Shown here: positions 16,085-23,667 of the stretch, in pieces
How positions within the stretch are numbered: the stretch's first letter is position 1
How the letters are laid out: each line of letters begins with the position of its first letter
Made by a program: the position numbers and the translations under genes
Assembly: GCA_964386865.1 (NCBI GenBank)
Contig: CAYLUN010000001.1
Span: forward strand, 1 to 64,000
Direction: 5' to 3'
Origin: CAYLUN01 sp964386865
Lineage (GTDB): Bacteria; Verrucomicrobiota; Kiritimatiellia; RFP12; UBA1067
DNA: 64,000 bases
The notes under the pieces: generated by a model
What the model was told of the DNA's origin: nothing
Seen by the model: the letters and a program-made list of their open reading frames with translations, nothing else
Database searches by the model: none

Positions 16085-16726
16085 ATGTTGCGAGAATGCG
16101 CCATCTTGCTCGCTGTCGGCGCCGCCGGCCTCATCGCCGGCGCGGACGTGCGCACCTTCCTCGCCGCCGCAGCCGCCGCCACGGCGGCCGCGTGGTTCGC
16201 GCGCCCTGGGCGGGCAGGGGTCGACTGCTTCGCCACGCTCGACCCGCTCCGTCCTGCCGGCAGGACCTTCGCCGATGCGATCCGCCAGTCGGTGTGCCGC
16301 GTCCGCGACACGCAGGGCCCGGTGAGCCTCAGGCTGGCCGCCTTCACGCGCGACCGGCGCCCCGCCCTGCGGCTTGACCTGGACCGCGACGGCGACCTCG
16401 TCCTCACGTGCGACTCGCGCAGGACGGCCCTGAAGCTTCCCGGCGTCTGGCTGCCCGACCATCCGCTGCCGCTGGAGCTGCCGCACGGGCGCAGCCTCAC
16501 GCTGAGGCTCGAGCCGTGCTGCGGCGCGCGCGTGCGTGTCGCGCCGGTCGCCGCGCGACGCCTGCCGCAGCGCTCGTGGCTCGCGCTGGCGGCCCTCGCG
16601 GCCGCCGCCTGCCTGCTCGACGTGGGCTGCTTACTCGCGGCCGTCCTCGGCTTTGCGTTTCACGCCTACCTGCTGGAGCAGCAGCGCGACCGTGCGCCGC
16701 AGGATAAGGGCGTCCAGCGCCGGTGA
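16085..16726 (+). CDS. Small membrane protein of unknown function
   Basis: A 213-residue protein starting at the ATG at 16085, 11 bases after the VWA gene; an in-frame ATG at 16040 would overlap that gene. It has a hydrophobic N-terminus ('CAILLAVGAAGLIAGAD'), a soluble Arg-rich middle ('RPALRLDLDRDGDLVLTCDS') and a C-terminal membrane hairpin ('LALAALAAAACLLDVGCLLA'). No family is recognised. It ends inside the convergent sugar transferase gene, a 96-base overlap, which lowers confidence in its exact 3' end. Probably part of the VWA operon. Confidence 0.55.
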   Translation: MLRECAILLAVGAAGLIAGADVRTFLAAAAAATAAAWFARPGRAGVDCFATLDPLRPAGRTFADAIRQSVCRVRDTQGPVSLRLAAFTRDRRPALRLDLDRDGDLVLTCDSRRTALKLPGVWLPDHPLPLELPHGRSLTLRLEPCCGARVRVAPVAARRLPQRSWLALAALAAAACLLDVGCLLAAVLGFAFHAYLLEQQRDRAPQDKGVQRR

Positions 16727-17449
16727 CCGGTTGCGCACGTAAAAGGCGTCCAACAGGCACATCTCGTCGAAGGTGCGCGCGTTGCGCCCAGACACCTGCC
16801 AGAGCCCCGTCATCCCCGGCAGCCCGCCCAGACGCAGCGCGTGGAATGGCCGCGCGTAGTGGCCCTGGTCGCTCGCGGGCAGGGGCCGAGGCCCGACGAG
16901 CCGCATCTCGCCCCGCGCCACGTTGACGAGCTGCGGCAGCTCGTCGAGAAACGTCCGCCGAAGGAAGGCGCCTGTGCGCGTCACGCGCGGGTCGCGCTCG
17001 AGCTTGAAGAGCTTCCCCTGACGACCGTGCCGCTGCTGGAGGCTGCCGTGGAGGCTCTCGGAGTGCCGGATCATCGTCCGAAACTTAAACATCGTGAAGG
17101 GCCGCCCTCCGACTCCGAAGCGCTCCTGGCTGAACACGGCGGGCCAACCGTCCACGAGCAGCACGAGGGCGAAGACGGCCAGCAGGAGCGGGCTCAGCAG
17201 GATGAGCAGCAGCGCGGCCGCGGCCCGCTCGCACAGCCCTCCCCTCAGGCGCGGCGCGGCGGCGAGGGGAAACACAAAGCACCCTTTCCACTCGCCCTCG
17301 CACGCGGGTTTCAAGCCCGCGTGAACGGCCAGCACCGGCAATCGCTCGACAGGCACCGCGACACAGTCCCCTTCCCGTGCCGCGACGTCGATGAACGCGA
17401 GGACATCCCCCACCGTCGCGTCTCCCTCAGCTTTGAACAGGCGCGTCAT
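16631..17449 (-). CDS. Bacterial sugar transferase (undecaprenyl-phosphate sugar-1-phosphate transferase)
   Basis: The 272-residue protein belongs to the Bac_transf family (WcaJ/WbaP/PglC-type), which transfers a sugar-1-phosphate to undecaprenyl phosphate to start exopolysaccharide or glycan synthesis. One membrane helix ('AALLLILLSPLLLAVFALVL', about 78-98) is followed by the signatures 'QERFGVGGRPFTMFKFRTM', 'FLRRTFLDELPQLVNV', 'MRLVGPRPLP' and 'GMTGLWQVSGRNARTFDEM'. The first 70 residues are an extra soluble segment. Family members usually end just after the 'DLLILLRT'-like helix; here 13 more residues follow, overlapping the convergent gene. No other glycan gene is nearby. The start at 17449 lacks a clear SD. 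Confidence 0.9.
   Translation of the reverse strand: MTRLFKAEGDATVGDVLAFIDVAAREGDCVAVPVERLPVLAVHAGLKPACEGEWKGCFVFPLAAAPRLRGGLCERAAAALLLILLSPLLLAVFALVLLVDGWPAVFSQERFGVGGRPFTMFKFRTMIRHSESLHGSLQQRHGRQGKLFKLERDPRVTRTGAFLRRTFLDELPQLVNVARGEMRLVGPRPLPASDQGHYARPFHALRLGGLPGMTGLWQVSGRNARTFDEMCLLDAFYVRNRSPALDALILRRTVALLLQQVGVKRKAEDGRE
17301..17323. repeat. Perfect 8-bp hairpin inside the sugar transferase gene
   Basis: CACGCGGG, a seven-base loop and CCCGCGTG form a perfect stem. It falls between the N-terminal extension and the membrane helix and encodes part of 'VHAGLKPACEG'. It resembles REP-type palindromes usually found between genes. Confidence 0.35.
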
Positions 17450-17582
17450 ATTTACTCGTTCGCATTATCCCCTTTCCTCGCGCCCGCATCAAGCCCGGAG
17501 GCGAAAAGAAGTGGGGATAACTCCTTCCTAACACCTAACTCCTCCTTTACAAGTCCCGGCCCCCTCGCCTACAATCCGCCGC

Positions 17583-18080
17583 ATGTTGACACCCGAATTC
17601 CACGCGTATTTCATGCGTCTGGCCCTGCGTGAAGCCGCCAAGGCCGCCGAGGCGGGCGAGGTGCCGACCGGCTGTGTGATCGCGCAGAGGCCGCAGTCCC
17701 TCGCGCAGCCGCTCGCCGCCGTCCGCGTGCTCGGCCGCGCCCACAACCAGACCGAGCTGCTCAAGGACGCGACGGCCCACGCCGAGATGATCGCGCTCAC
17801 GCAAGCCTCCGCCGCTCTCGGCGACTGGCGCCTCACGGACACCGTGCTTTACGTCACCAAGGAGCCCTGCTCCATGTGCGCGGGCGCCATCGTTCTGGCC
17901 CGCGTGCCGCTCGTGGTCTGGGGCCTCTCCGACCCCAAGCGAGGAGGCCACTCGGTCTTCTCCATCCTCAACCACCCCGGCCTCAACCACAGGCCCGAGC
18001 TGCTCGCCGGCGTCTTAGAGGCCGAGTGCCGCGACCTGCTCCAAGGCTTCTTCCGCGCCCGCCGCGAAGAAGGCTCATAG
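17583..18080 (+). CDS. tadA: tRNA-specific adenosine deaminase
   Basis: This 165-residue enzyme converts A34 of tRNA-Arg(ACG) to inosine. The zinc and catalytic residues are present: 'HAE' (His66, Glu68) and 'PCSMC' (Cys96, Cys99). The family's 'EVPTGCVIA' start region and 'GLSDPKRGG' loop are also visible. Compared with the usual 'EVPVGAVIV.....GEGHN', the region 34-55 carries a small insert ('AQRPQSLAQPLAAVRV'). Essential in most bacteria. It stands alone between the sugar transferase (divergent) and the DUF1848 gene. Confidence 0.92.
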   Translation: MLTPEFHAYFMRLALREAAKAAEAGEVPTGCVIAQRPQSLAQPLAAVRVLGRAHNQTELLKDATAHAEMIALTQASAALGDWRLTDTVLYVTKEPCSMCAGAIVLARVPLVVWGLSDPKRGGHSVFSILNHPGLNHRPELLAGVLEAECRDLLQGFFRARREEGS

Positions 18081-18089
18081 ACTTAAGCG

Positions 18090-18126
18090 TTGTGCGTTGA
18101 ACGTTCAGCGTTGAGTGTTGAGCGTT
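18090..18126. repeat. Short tandem units of the AGCGTTGAG type
   Basis: The run GTTGAACGTTCAGCGTTGAG and flanks is the inverted counterpart of the units at 13819-13852. It lies in the gap between tadA and the DUF1848 gene. Confidence 0.4.
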
Positions 18127-18149
18127 TCCTTCTGCAAACACCCTCCGTT

Positions 18150-19001
18150 ATGCCCGCTTCCCCAACCCCGTCCGCCACCCCGCTGATCCTCTCGGCTAGC
18201 CGCGCGACCGACATCGCCGCCTGCCGCCTCGAGTGGTTCCTCGACGCGCTGCGGCGAGGCGGGTGCTTCCGCCGCAACCCCTTCAACGGGCGGGAAGCCT
18301 GGATCTCGTTCGAGCGCTCCCGCGTGATTGTCTTCTGGAGCAAGCACGCCGCGCCGCTGCTGCCGCACCTCGACCTCGTGGAGCGCCACGGACTCGCGCC
18401 CTTCTTCCAACTCACGCTGAACGACTACGAGGCTGAGCGCTTCGAGCCCGGCCTGCCGCCGCTCGACGAGCGCGTGCACACCTTCCGCGCCCTCGCGGCG
18501 CGCTACGGCCGCGAGCGCGTGGTCTGGCGCTTCGACCCGCTGCTGGTCTCGCGCACCACGCCGCCCGAGGAGCTGCTGCGCCGGCTGGTCGCGCTGGGTG
18601 AGCGGCTGCACCCCTTCGCCGCGCAGCTCGTGGTCAGCTTCGCAGACATCGACGCCTACGCCCGCGTCGCCCGCCGCTGCGCGGCTGCCCGCGCCGGCAT
18701 CCGCGAGTTCACGCCGCTCGAGATGGACGCCTTTGCGGCCGGCTTGGCGCCGCACCTGGCGCGCTGGGGCCTCACAGCCGCCACCTGCAGCGAGGCGGCA
18801 GACCTCTCCCGCCACGGCATCCGGCACGGCGCCTGCATCGACGCGCAGGCCTTCCTGAGCCTCGGCCTGCTCACGCACGACGAGGCGCGCTCCGTCGCCG
18901 CGAAAGACAAAGGCCAGCGCCGAGCCTGCGGCTGCACCCTCAGCAGGGACATCGGCGAGTACCGCACCTGCACCACGGGCTGCGTCTACTGCTACGCCTG
19001 A
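18150..19001 (+). CDS. DUF1848 family protein
   Basis: The 283-residue protein starts at 18150; upstream in-frame codons run through the short-repeat segment and are unlikely to be used. It shows the DUF1848 pattern: 'ILSASRATDIAA', 'RNPFNGREAW', 'VIVFWSKHAAPLLPHLDLVE', 'FFQLTLNDY' and 'RVVWRFDPLLVS'. It ends with a cysteine cluster 'CGCTLSRDIGEYRTCTTGCV' plus 'YCYA', giving six cysteines in 28 residues, which suits a metal or iron-sulfur site. The fold is thought to be related to radical-SAM or TIM-barrel proteins, but the activity is not established. The protein is cytoplasmic. Confidence 0.82.
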   Translation: MPASPTPSATPLILSASRATDIAACRLEWFLDALRRGGCFRRNPFNGREAWISFERSRVIVFWSKHAAPLLPHLDLVERHGLAPFFQLTLNDYEAERFEPGLPPLDERVHTFRALAARYGRERVVWRFDPLLVSRTTPPEELLRRLVALGERLHPFAAQLVVSFADIDAYARVARRCAAARAGIREFTPLEMDAFAAGLAPHLARWGLTAATCSEAADLSRHGIRHGACIDAQAFLSLGLLTHDEARSVAAKDKGQRRACGCTLSRDIGEYRTCTTGCVYCYA

Positions 19002-19097
19002 TCCCGCTTTTCATTCGCCGCCTCTTCGGCTATAGTTTGAGGGTATCGATGGCAACCCAACCCCTGAACCGCTGAACCGCTCCACCCCTCCCACCCC

Positions 19098-19781
19098 ATG
19101 CGTACCTCGACCGAAATGATCGATCTCTCCCGCGTCAACGACCAGTTGCAGCAAGGGCGCCGCGTAGCCCTTTTCATCCGCCACTCCGAGCGGCCCCCGA
19201 TCCGGCCCGACGACAAGGAGTTCGGCCGCACGCTCGCGCTCACGCCGCGCGGCATGGAGATGGCCCGCAGCGCGGGCAGCCGCCTGCGCGGCTTTCGCGA
19301 CGCGCAGTTTCACGCCAGCCCGATGACCCGCTGTCAAATGACCGCTCGCTGTTTCGCAGAAGGCATGGGGCTGTCCGACGCCGCCGTCGCGGACGCCGAC
19401 CCGCTAGGCGTGCGCGGGTTCTATTACGCCGACCCGTACGCGGTCCAGGACCTCATGCGGCAGCGGGGCTACATGGCCTACATGCTCGACTATCTGCGCG
19501 ACGGGATCGCGCCGCACTCCAGCCCGATCGGGACCGCTACGGAGCAGACAGCCGCGTGGCTGCGGGAGCAGACCACGGCGCGGCTCGGCGTGTTCGTCAG
19601 CCACGATATTTTCATCGCGTCGTTCCTGACCGGCCTCGGCATCCGTACCTATACGGCCGACGACTGGGTGGGTTACCTGCATGGCGCGGCGCTGATCCAC
19701 GACGCCGACAGCGGCTGGGTCTGCCACGCGTGCGTGCCCGACTTGGCGGCCTTGCACGCGCCCTCCGAGTTCGTCCACTGA
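19098..19781 (+). CDS. Histidine phosphatase superfamily protein
   Basis: A 227-residue protein with the phosphoglycerate-mutase-like core. The catalytic motif is 'FIRHSERP' (RHS/E in place of the usual RHG), followed by 'LTPRGMEMARSAGSRLR' and 'ASPMTRCQMTA'; the second catalytic histidine is in 'VFVSHDIFIASF'. The substrate cannot be told from sequence; small phosphorylated metabolites are usual. An alternative start is the ATG at 19116. It sits on its own ahead of ppk2, 122 bases away. Confidence 0.82.
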   Translation: MRTSTEMIDLSRVNDQLQQGRRVALFIRHSERPPIRPDDKEFGRTLALTPRGMEMARSAGSRLRGFRDAQFHASPMTRCQMTARCFAEGMGLSDAAVADADPLGVRGFYYADPYAVQDLMRQRGYMAYMLDYLRDGIAPHSSPIGTATEQTAAWLREQTTARLGVFVSHDIFIASFLTGLGIRTYTADDWVGYLHGAALIHDADSGWVCHACVPDLAALHAPSEFVH

Positions 19782-19903
19782 AAGCCGCCCCGCTGGGAAT
19801 TGCTAGCCACACTATTTCTTGAAGCGCGCGTCTATCTGTGCGACGCTAGAGGCGACATGTAACTGTTTAACCGCCTATCCACCTTTACTGATCGGAGGTT
19901 CAG

Positions 19904-20722
19904 ATGGCCAAGAAAGACAAAGCCGAGAAACCGGACAAGCCGCGCGAGAAACTGGCCGGCAAGACCTATGACAAAGAGCTTGCCAAGCTACAGATCGAAC
20001 TGGTCAAGCTGCAGGAATGGGTCAAGCACAAGGGGCTAAAGGTGGTCGTGCTCTTCGAGGGCCGCGACGCCGCAGGCAAAGGCGGCGTGATCAAGCGGAT
20101 CACCGAGTGCCTCAACCCGCGCTCCTGCCGGGTCGTGGCCTTGGCGGCGCCCACCGAACGCGAGAAGACCCAGTGGTATTTCCAGCGCTACGTGGCGCAC
20201 CTGCCCGCCGCCGGCGAGATGGTGCTCTTCGACCGGAGCTGGTACAACCGCGCGGGCGTGGAGCGGGTCATGGGGTTCTGCACCGAGGCCGAGGTGCAGG
20301 AGTTTTTCAACGCCTGCCCCGAGTTCGAGCGCATGCTGCTCCGCTCGGACATCATCCTCGTCAAGTACTGGTTTTCCGTCAGCGACGAGGAGCAGGAGAA
20401 GCGGTTCCACGCGCGGCTCGCGGATCCCACCAAGCGCTGGAAGCTCAGCCCCATGGATCTGGAGTCGCGCAGCAAGTGGGTCGAGTACTCCAAGGCCAAG
20501 GACGAGATGTTCGCCCACACCGACACCAAGCAGGCGCCCTGGTACGTGGTCGACGCGAACGACAAGCCGAGCGCCCGGCTCAACTGCATCCACCACCTGC
20601 TGAGCCTGATCCCGTACAAGGACCTGACGCCCGCGCCGATCAAGCTTCCGCCGCGCGACACCAGCAAGCGCTACGTGCGGCCGCCGATCACGGACCAGAC
20701 CTTCGTGCCGCGCGTCTACTGA
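19904..20722 (+). CDS. ppk2: Polyphosphate kinase 2
   Basis: The 272-residue enzyme uses polyphosphate to phosphorylate nucleotides (class I PPK2: NDP to NTP, or the reverse). Walker A is 'GRDAAGKGG' (residues 53-61), Walker B 'VLFDRSWYNRAGVE' (Asp110), and the lid 'RWKLSPMDLES' follows. Length and the single domain match class I. The N-terminal 20 residues are highly charged (MAKKDKAEKPDKP...). GGAGG six bases before the ATG supports the start. No ppk1 or exopolyphosphatase is nearby. Confidence 0.94.
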   Translation: MAKKDKAEKPDKPREKLAGKTYDKELAKLQIELVKLQEWVKHKGLKVVVLFEGRDAAGKGGVIKRITECLNPRSCRVVALAAPTEREKTQWYFQRYVAHLPAAGEMVLFDRSWYNRAGVERVMGFCTEAEVQEFFNACPEFERMLLRSDIILVKYWFSVSDEEQEKRFHARLADPTKRWKLSPMDLESRSKWVEYSKAKDEMFAHTDTKQAPWYVVDANDKPSARLNCIHHLLSLIPYKDLTPAPIKLPPRDTSKRYVRPPITDQTFVPRVY

Positions 20723-20737
20723 GGGCTGGCCGTCAAT

Positions 20738-20754
20738 TTGGGTGTTTTACCCAA
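20738..20754. promoter_or_regulatory. Operator-like dyad TTGGGT-N5-ACCCAA upstream of fucP
   Basis: A perfect 6+6 inverted repeat with a five-base loop overlaps the predicted -35 box of fucP (TTTACC at 20746). No T-run follows, so repression by a dimeric regulator is more likely than termination of ppk2. Confidence 0.4.
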
Positions 20755-20773
20755 CGCGAAAAGCGTGTATAGT
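20746..20773 (+). promoter_or_regulatory. Predicted promoter of fucP
   Basis: TTTACC (20746-20751), 16 bases and TATAGT (20768-20773) form a reasonable sigma-70 promoter, leaving a leader of about 60 bases before the ATG at 20841. Confidence 0.4.
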
Positions 20774-20840
20774 AACCCCAACAAATGGTTGAGGCGGGGT
20801 TAAACCTGCCCCTTTTCCGACGTTCAGACAGGGAGTTCTT

Positions 20841-22295
20841 ATGGCAGAAGTTTCGGCTCAGGCGCCCACCCGTGTAATTCCGTCGCAGTTCGTTTTCCCA
20901 TTCGTGCTCGTGACCACCTGTTTCGCCCTCTGGGGCTTTGCGAACGACATCACCAACCCGATGGTCGCCGCCTTCAAGAACATCTTGCTGATCAGCAACT
21001 TCGAAAGTTCGCTCGTACAGTTCGCCTTTTACGGCGGCTACTGCGTTATGGCCATCCCCGCCGCGATTTTCATTAAGCGCTTCACGTATAAAGCCGGCCT
21101 CGTGCTCGGCCTGGCGCTGTATGCCGCGGGCTGCCTGCTCTTCATCCCGTCTGGCTGGATGATGGCGTTCTGGGCCTTCCTGCTCGCCTACTTCATCATG
21201 ACGTGCGGCCTCTCGTTCCTTGAGACCAGCGCAAACCCCTACATCCTCTCGCTGGGGTCGGAAGAGACCTCCACCCGCCGTCTCAACTTCGCGCAGGCCT
21301 TCAACCCGATGGGCTCGCTGACCGGCATGCTGATCGCCAAGAACTTCATTCTCCAGAAGATCGACCCCATGACCGAGGATGCCCGCCGGCAGTTGCTGGC
21401 CGTCGACCCGGCCACGTTCAAGGCCATCGCCGACCACGACCTCGGCGTCATCATCCTGCCTTACGCGCTGCTCGGCGCGGTGGTGTTCGCCATGATGCTC
21501 GTTTTCATCATCGCGAAGATCCCGCGCTGCAAGGGCGAGGAGCACAGCTCGCTCGACCTCGGCCCGACGTTCGGACGCCTAGTGAAAAATCGCCGCTATG
21601 TCGCCAGCGTCGTCGCGCAGACTTTCTACGTCGGCGTGCAGATCATGTGCTGGACGTTCATCATCCAGTACGCCGAATTGACGCTGGGGCTCACCAAGGC
21701 TGAGGGCCAGTTCTACAATATGATCGCCATGACGCTCTTCGTCACCAGCCGCTTCATCTGCACCTTCCTGCTGAAGTTCTTCAATCCCGGCGGACTCCTG
21801 CTCTCCCTCGCCAGCGTGGGCTTCGGCCTGCTGCTTTACACCGTCTTCGGCGGCGGCAACCCGGAGGCCGGCGCGAAGTTCCATGACATGATGGTTCAGG
21901 CAACCGGCTCCGCCACCGGAACCGGTTCGTTTGCCGCAGCGGTGGGCGTGTACCTCAAGGCCCCGTTCGTGATCCCCGGCATGTCCGGCTTGATGGCGCT
22001 GGTGCTCGCCTCCGGCTGCATGTCGCTGATGTTTCCCACGATCTACGGTATCGCGCTCAGAGGCATCGGCGACGATGCCAAGCTCGGCGCAGCTGGGCTC
22101 ATCATGGCCATCGGCGGCGGCTGCCTGATGCCTCCAATCCAAGGCTGGATTATGGATCAGAGCGCCTTCAACCTAGGCTTCATGACCCTCGACAGCGTGC
22201 GGGTTTCGTTCGTGCTACCCGTGATCTGCTTCGCCGTGATCATGCAGTACGGGTGGAAGACCTACCGAAAATACCTGCCCTCACACGCCCTCTGA
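20841..22295 (+). CDS. fucP: L-fucose/H+ symporter family MFS permease
   Basis: This 484-residue inner-membrane protein has about 12 hydrophobic segments and the FucP family signatures 'FALWGFANDITNPMVAAFKN', 'ESSLVQFAFYGGYCVMAIPA' and 'LSFLETSANPYILSLG'. FucP relatives import fucose, galactose, glucose or other hexoses with protons; the exact sugar is not clear. It is a little longer than E. coli FucP (438), mainly by inserts around residues 180-200 and 340-370. GGGAG lies about 7 bases before the ATG. It ends two bases short of the convergent oadB stop with no terminator between. Confidence 0.88.
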   Translation: MAEVSAQAPTRVIPSQFVFPFVLVTTCFALWGFANDITNPMVAAFKNILLISNFESSLVQFAFYGGYCVMAIPAAIFIKRFTYKAGLVLGLALYAAGCLLFIPSGWMMAFWAFLLAYFIMTCGLSFLETSANPYILSLGSEETSTRRLNFAQAFNPMGSLTGMLIAKNFILQKIDPMTEDARRQLLAVDPATFKAIADHDLGVIILPYALLGAVVFAMMLVFIIAKIPRCKGEEHSSLDLGPTFGRLVKNRRYVASVVAQTFYVGVQIMCWTFIIQYAELTLGLTKAEGQFYNMIAMTLFVTSRFICTFLLKFFNPGGLLLSLASVGFGLLLYTVFGGGNPEAGAKFHDMMVQATGSATGTGSFAAAVGVYLKAPFVIPGMSGLMALVLASGCMSLMFPTIYGIALRGIGDDAKLGAAGLIMAIGGGCLMPPIQGWIMDQSAFNLGFMTLDSVRVSFVLPVICFAVIMQYGWKTYRKYLPSHAL

Positions 22296-22297
22296 GA

Positions 22298-23656
22298 CTA
22301 GCCGAAGATCGACAGGATGACGCCGGCGGCGACCACCGAGCCAATCTGCCCGGCGAGGTTGGCTCCGAGCGCGTGCATCAGGAGGAAATTGTGCGGGTCG
22401 GCGTCCAGCCCCATCTTGTTCGAGACGCGCGCGGCCATGGGGAAGGCGCTGACGCCCGCAGACCCGATCAGCGGATTGACCGGGTCGTCCTTCCAGATCA
22501 GATTCATCAGCTTGGCGAAGATCACGCCCCCGGCCGTGCCCAGCGAGAAGGCGAGAAGCCCCAGCACGATGATGCCCAGCGTCGCTGGCATGAGGAACTT
22601 GTCCGCTGCCATCTGCATGCCCACGCCCAGCCCCAGGAATATCGTGGCCAGATTCATCAGTTCGTTCTGCAGCGTCTTCGAGATGCGCTCGATGGCTCCG
22701 GACTCCTTGATGAAGTTTCCGAAGGCGAAGCACCCCATCAGCGGCAGCGCGGTCGGCAAGAGCAAGACGCACAGGGCCACCAGCAGCAGCGGGAAGAGGA
22801 TCTTCTCCAACTGGCTGACCTCGCGCACCTGGCGCATGCGGATCAGCCGCTCCTTGGGCGTGGTCAGCAGCTTCACGATCGGGGGCTGGATCACCGGCAC
22901 CAAGGCCATGTACGAGTAGGCCGCCACGGCGATGGAGCCCAGCATCTCCGGCGCGTACTTGGAGGCGACGATAATCGACGTCGGCCCGTCCGCGCCGCCG
23001 ATGATGGCGATCGAACACGCCTGCTTGATGTTGAAGTCGAACCAAGGCAGGGCGTTCAGCGCCGCCACGCCCAGCAGGGTTCCGAAGACGCCGAACTGCG
23101 CGGCGGCCCCGAGAATGGCCACGCGCGGGCAGGCCAGCAGCGGCCCGAAGTCGCACAGCGAGCCGATGCCCATGAACACGATCAGCGGCAGCACCTCGTT
23201 CCGGATGCCGTGTTCAAAGATCAGGGTCAGGAACCCGTGTGCGTCGCCCATGCCGCCGAGCGGCACGTTGACGAAGATGGTGCCGAAGCCGATCGGCACC
23301 AGCAGCAGCGGCTCGAAGCCCTTGACCACGCCCAGATAGAGCAGGACAAAGCCCACGACGACCATAATGATCTGCTTCCAATGCCCGCCGGCGGTCATGT
23401 CCCAGACTCCGGTCGAGCGCGCGAAGCTCTTTAGGCAGCCGCCAAGCGAAACGCTGTCGGTGACGGCCGCCGCAGGCAAGGCCGGTGCCTGCGCGGCCGG
23501 CGCCGCCAGCGCGAGGGCGGCGGCCGGCTCGGCCTGCGTGTGCGCGGCAGGAAAGAGCAGCGCCAGTGAAAGGACGGCCAGGACGGTCAACGCCACCGGG
23601 CGTACGCCGCGGCGGCGGTACAGGGTGGAAACGGTGTGGCAAAGGGCATGTAGCAT
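22298..23656 (-). CDS. oadB: Oxaloacetate decarboxylase beta subunit (Na+ pump)
   Basis: The 452-residue membrane subunit couples decarboxylation to sodium export. Core signatures are present: 'PLLLVPIGFGTIFVNVP', 'FMGIGSLCDFGPLLA', 'AIIGGADGPTSIIV' and 'SAGVSAFPMAARVSNKMG'. The start at 23656 has AAGGAA about 8 bases upstream. Residues 1-95 form an N-terminal extension with an extra signal-like helix ('VALTVLAVLSLALLFPA') and an Ala/Pro linker, longer than in classical OadB (about 430 with a short lead). It is the last gene of oadG-oadA-oadB, 11 bases after oadA. MmdB and GcdB are close relatives, but OadA context favours oxaloacetate. Confidence 0.92.
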   Translation of the reverse strand: MLHALCHTVSTLYRRRGVRPVALTVLAVLSLALLFPAAHTQAEPAAALALAAPAAQAPALPAAAVTDSVSLGGCLKSFARSTGVWDMTAGGHWKQIIMVVVGFVLLYLGVVKGFEPLLLVPIGFGTIFVNVPLGGMGDAHGFLTLIFEHGIRNEVLPLIVFMGIGSLCDFGPLLACPRVAILGAAAQFGVFGTLLGVAALNALPWFDFNIKQACSIAIIGGADGPTSIIVASKYAPEMLGSIAVAAYSYMALVPVIQPPIVKLLTTPKERLIRMRQVREVSQLEKILFPLLLVALCVLLLPTALPLMGCFAFGNFIKESGAIERISKTLQNELMNLATIFLGLGVGMQMAADKFLMPATLGIIVLGLLAFSLGTAGGVIFAKLMNLIWKDDPVNPLIGSAGVSAFPMAARVSNKMGLDADPHNFLLMHALGANLAGQIGSVVAAGVILSIFG

Positions 23657-23667
23657 CGTCGGATTCC

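Noticed and set aside
13819..18126. Possible CRISPR-like repeats
   Set aside because: Units are about nine bases with no spacers and no cas genes; they are simple slippage-type repeats.
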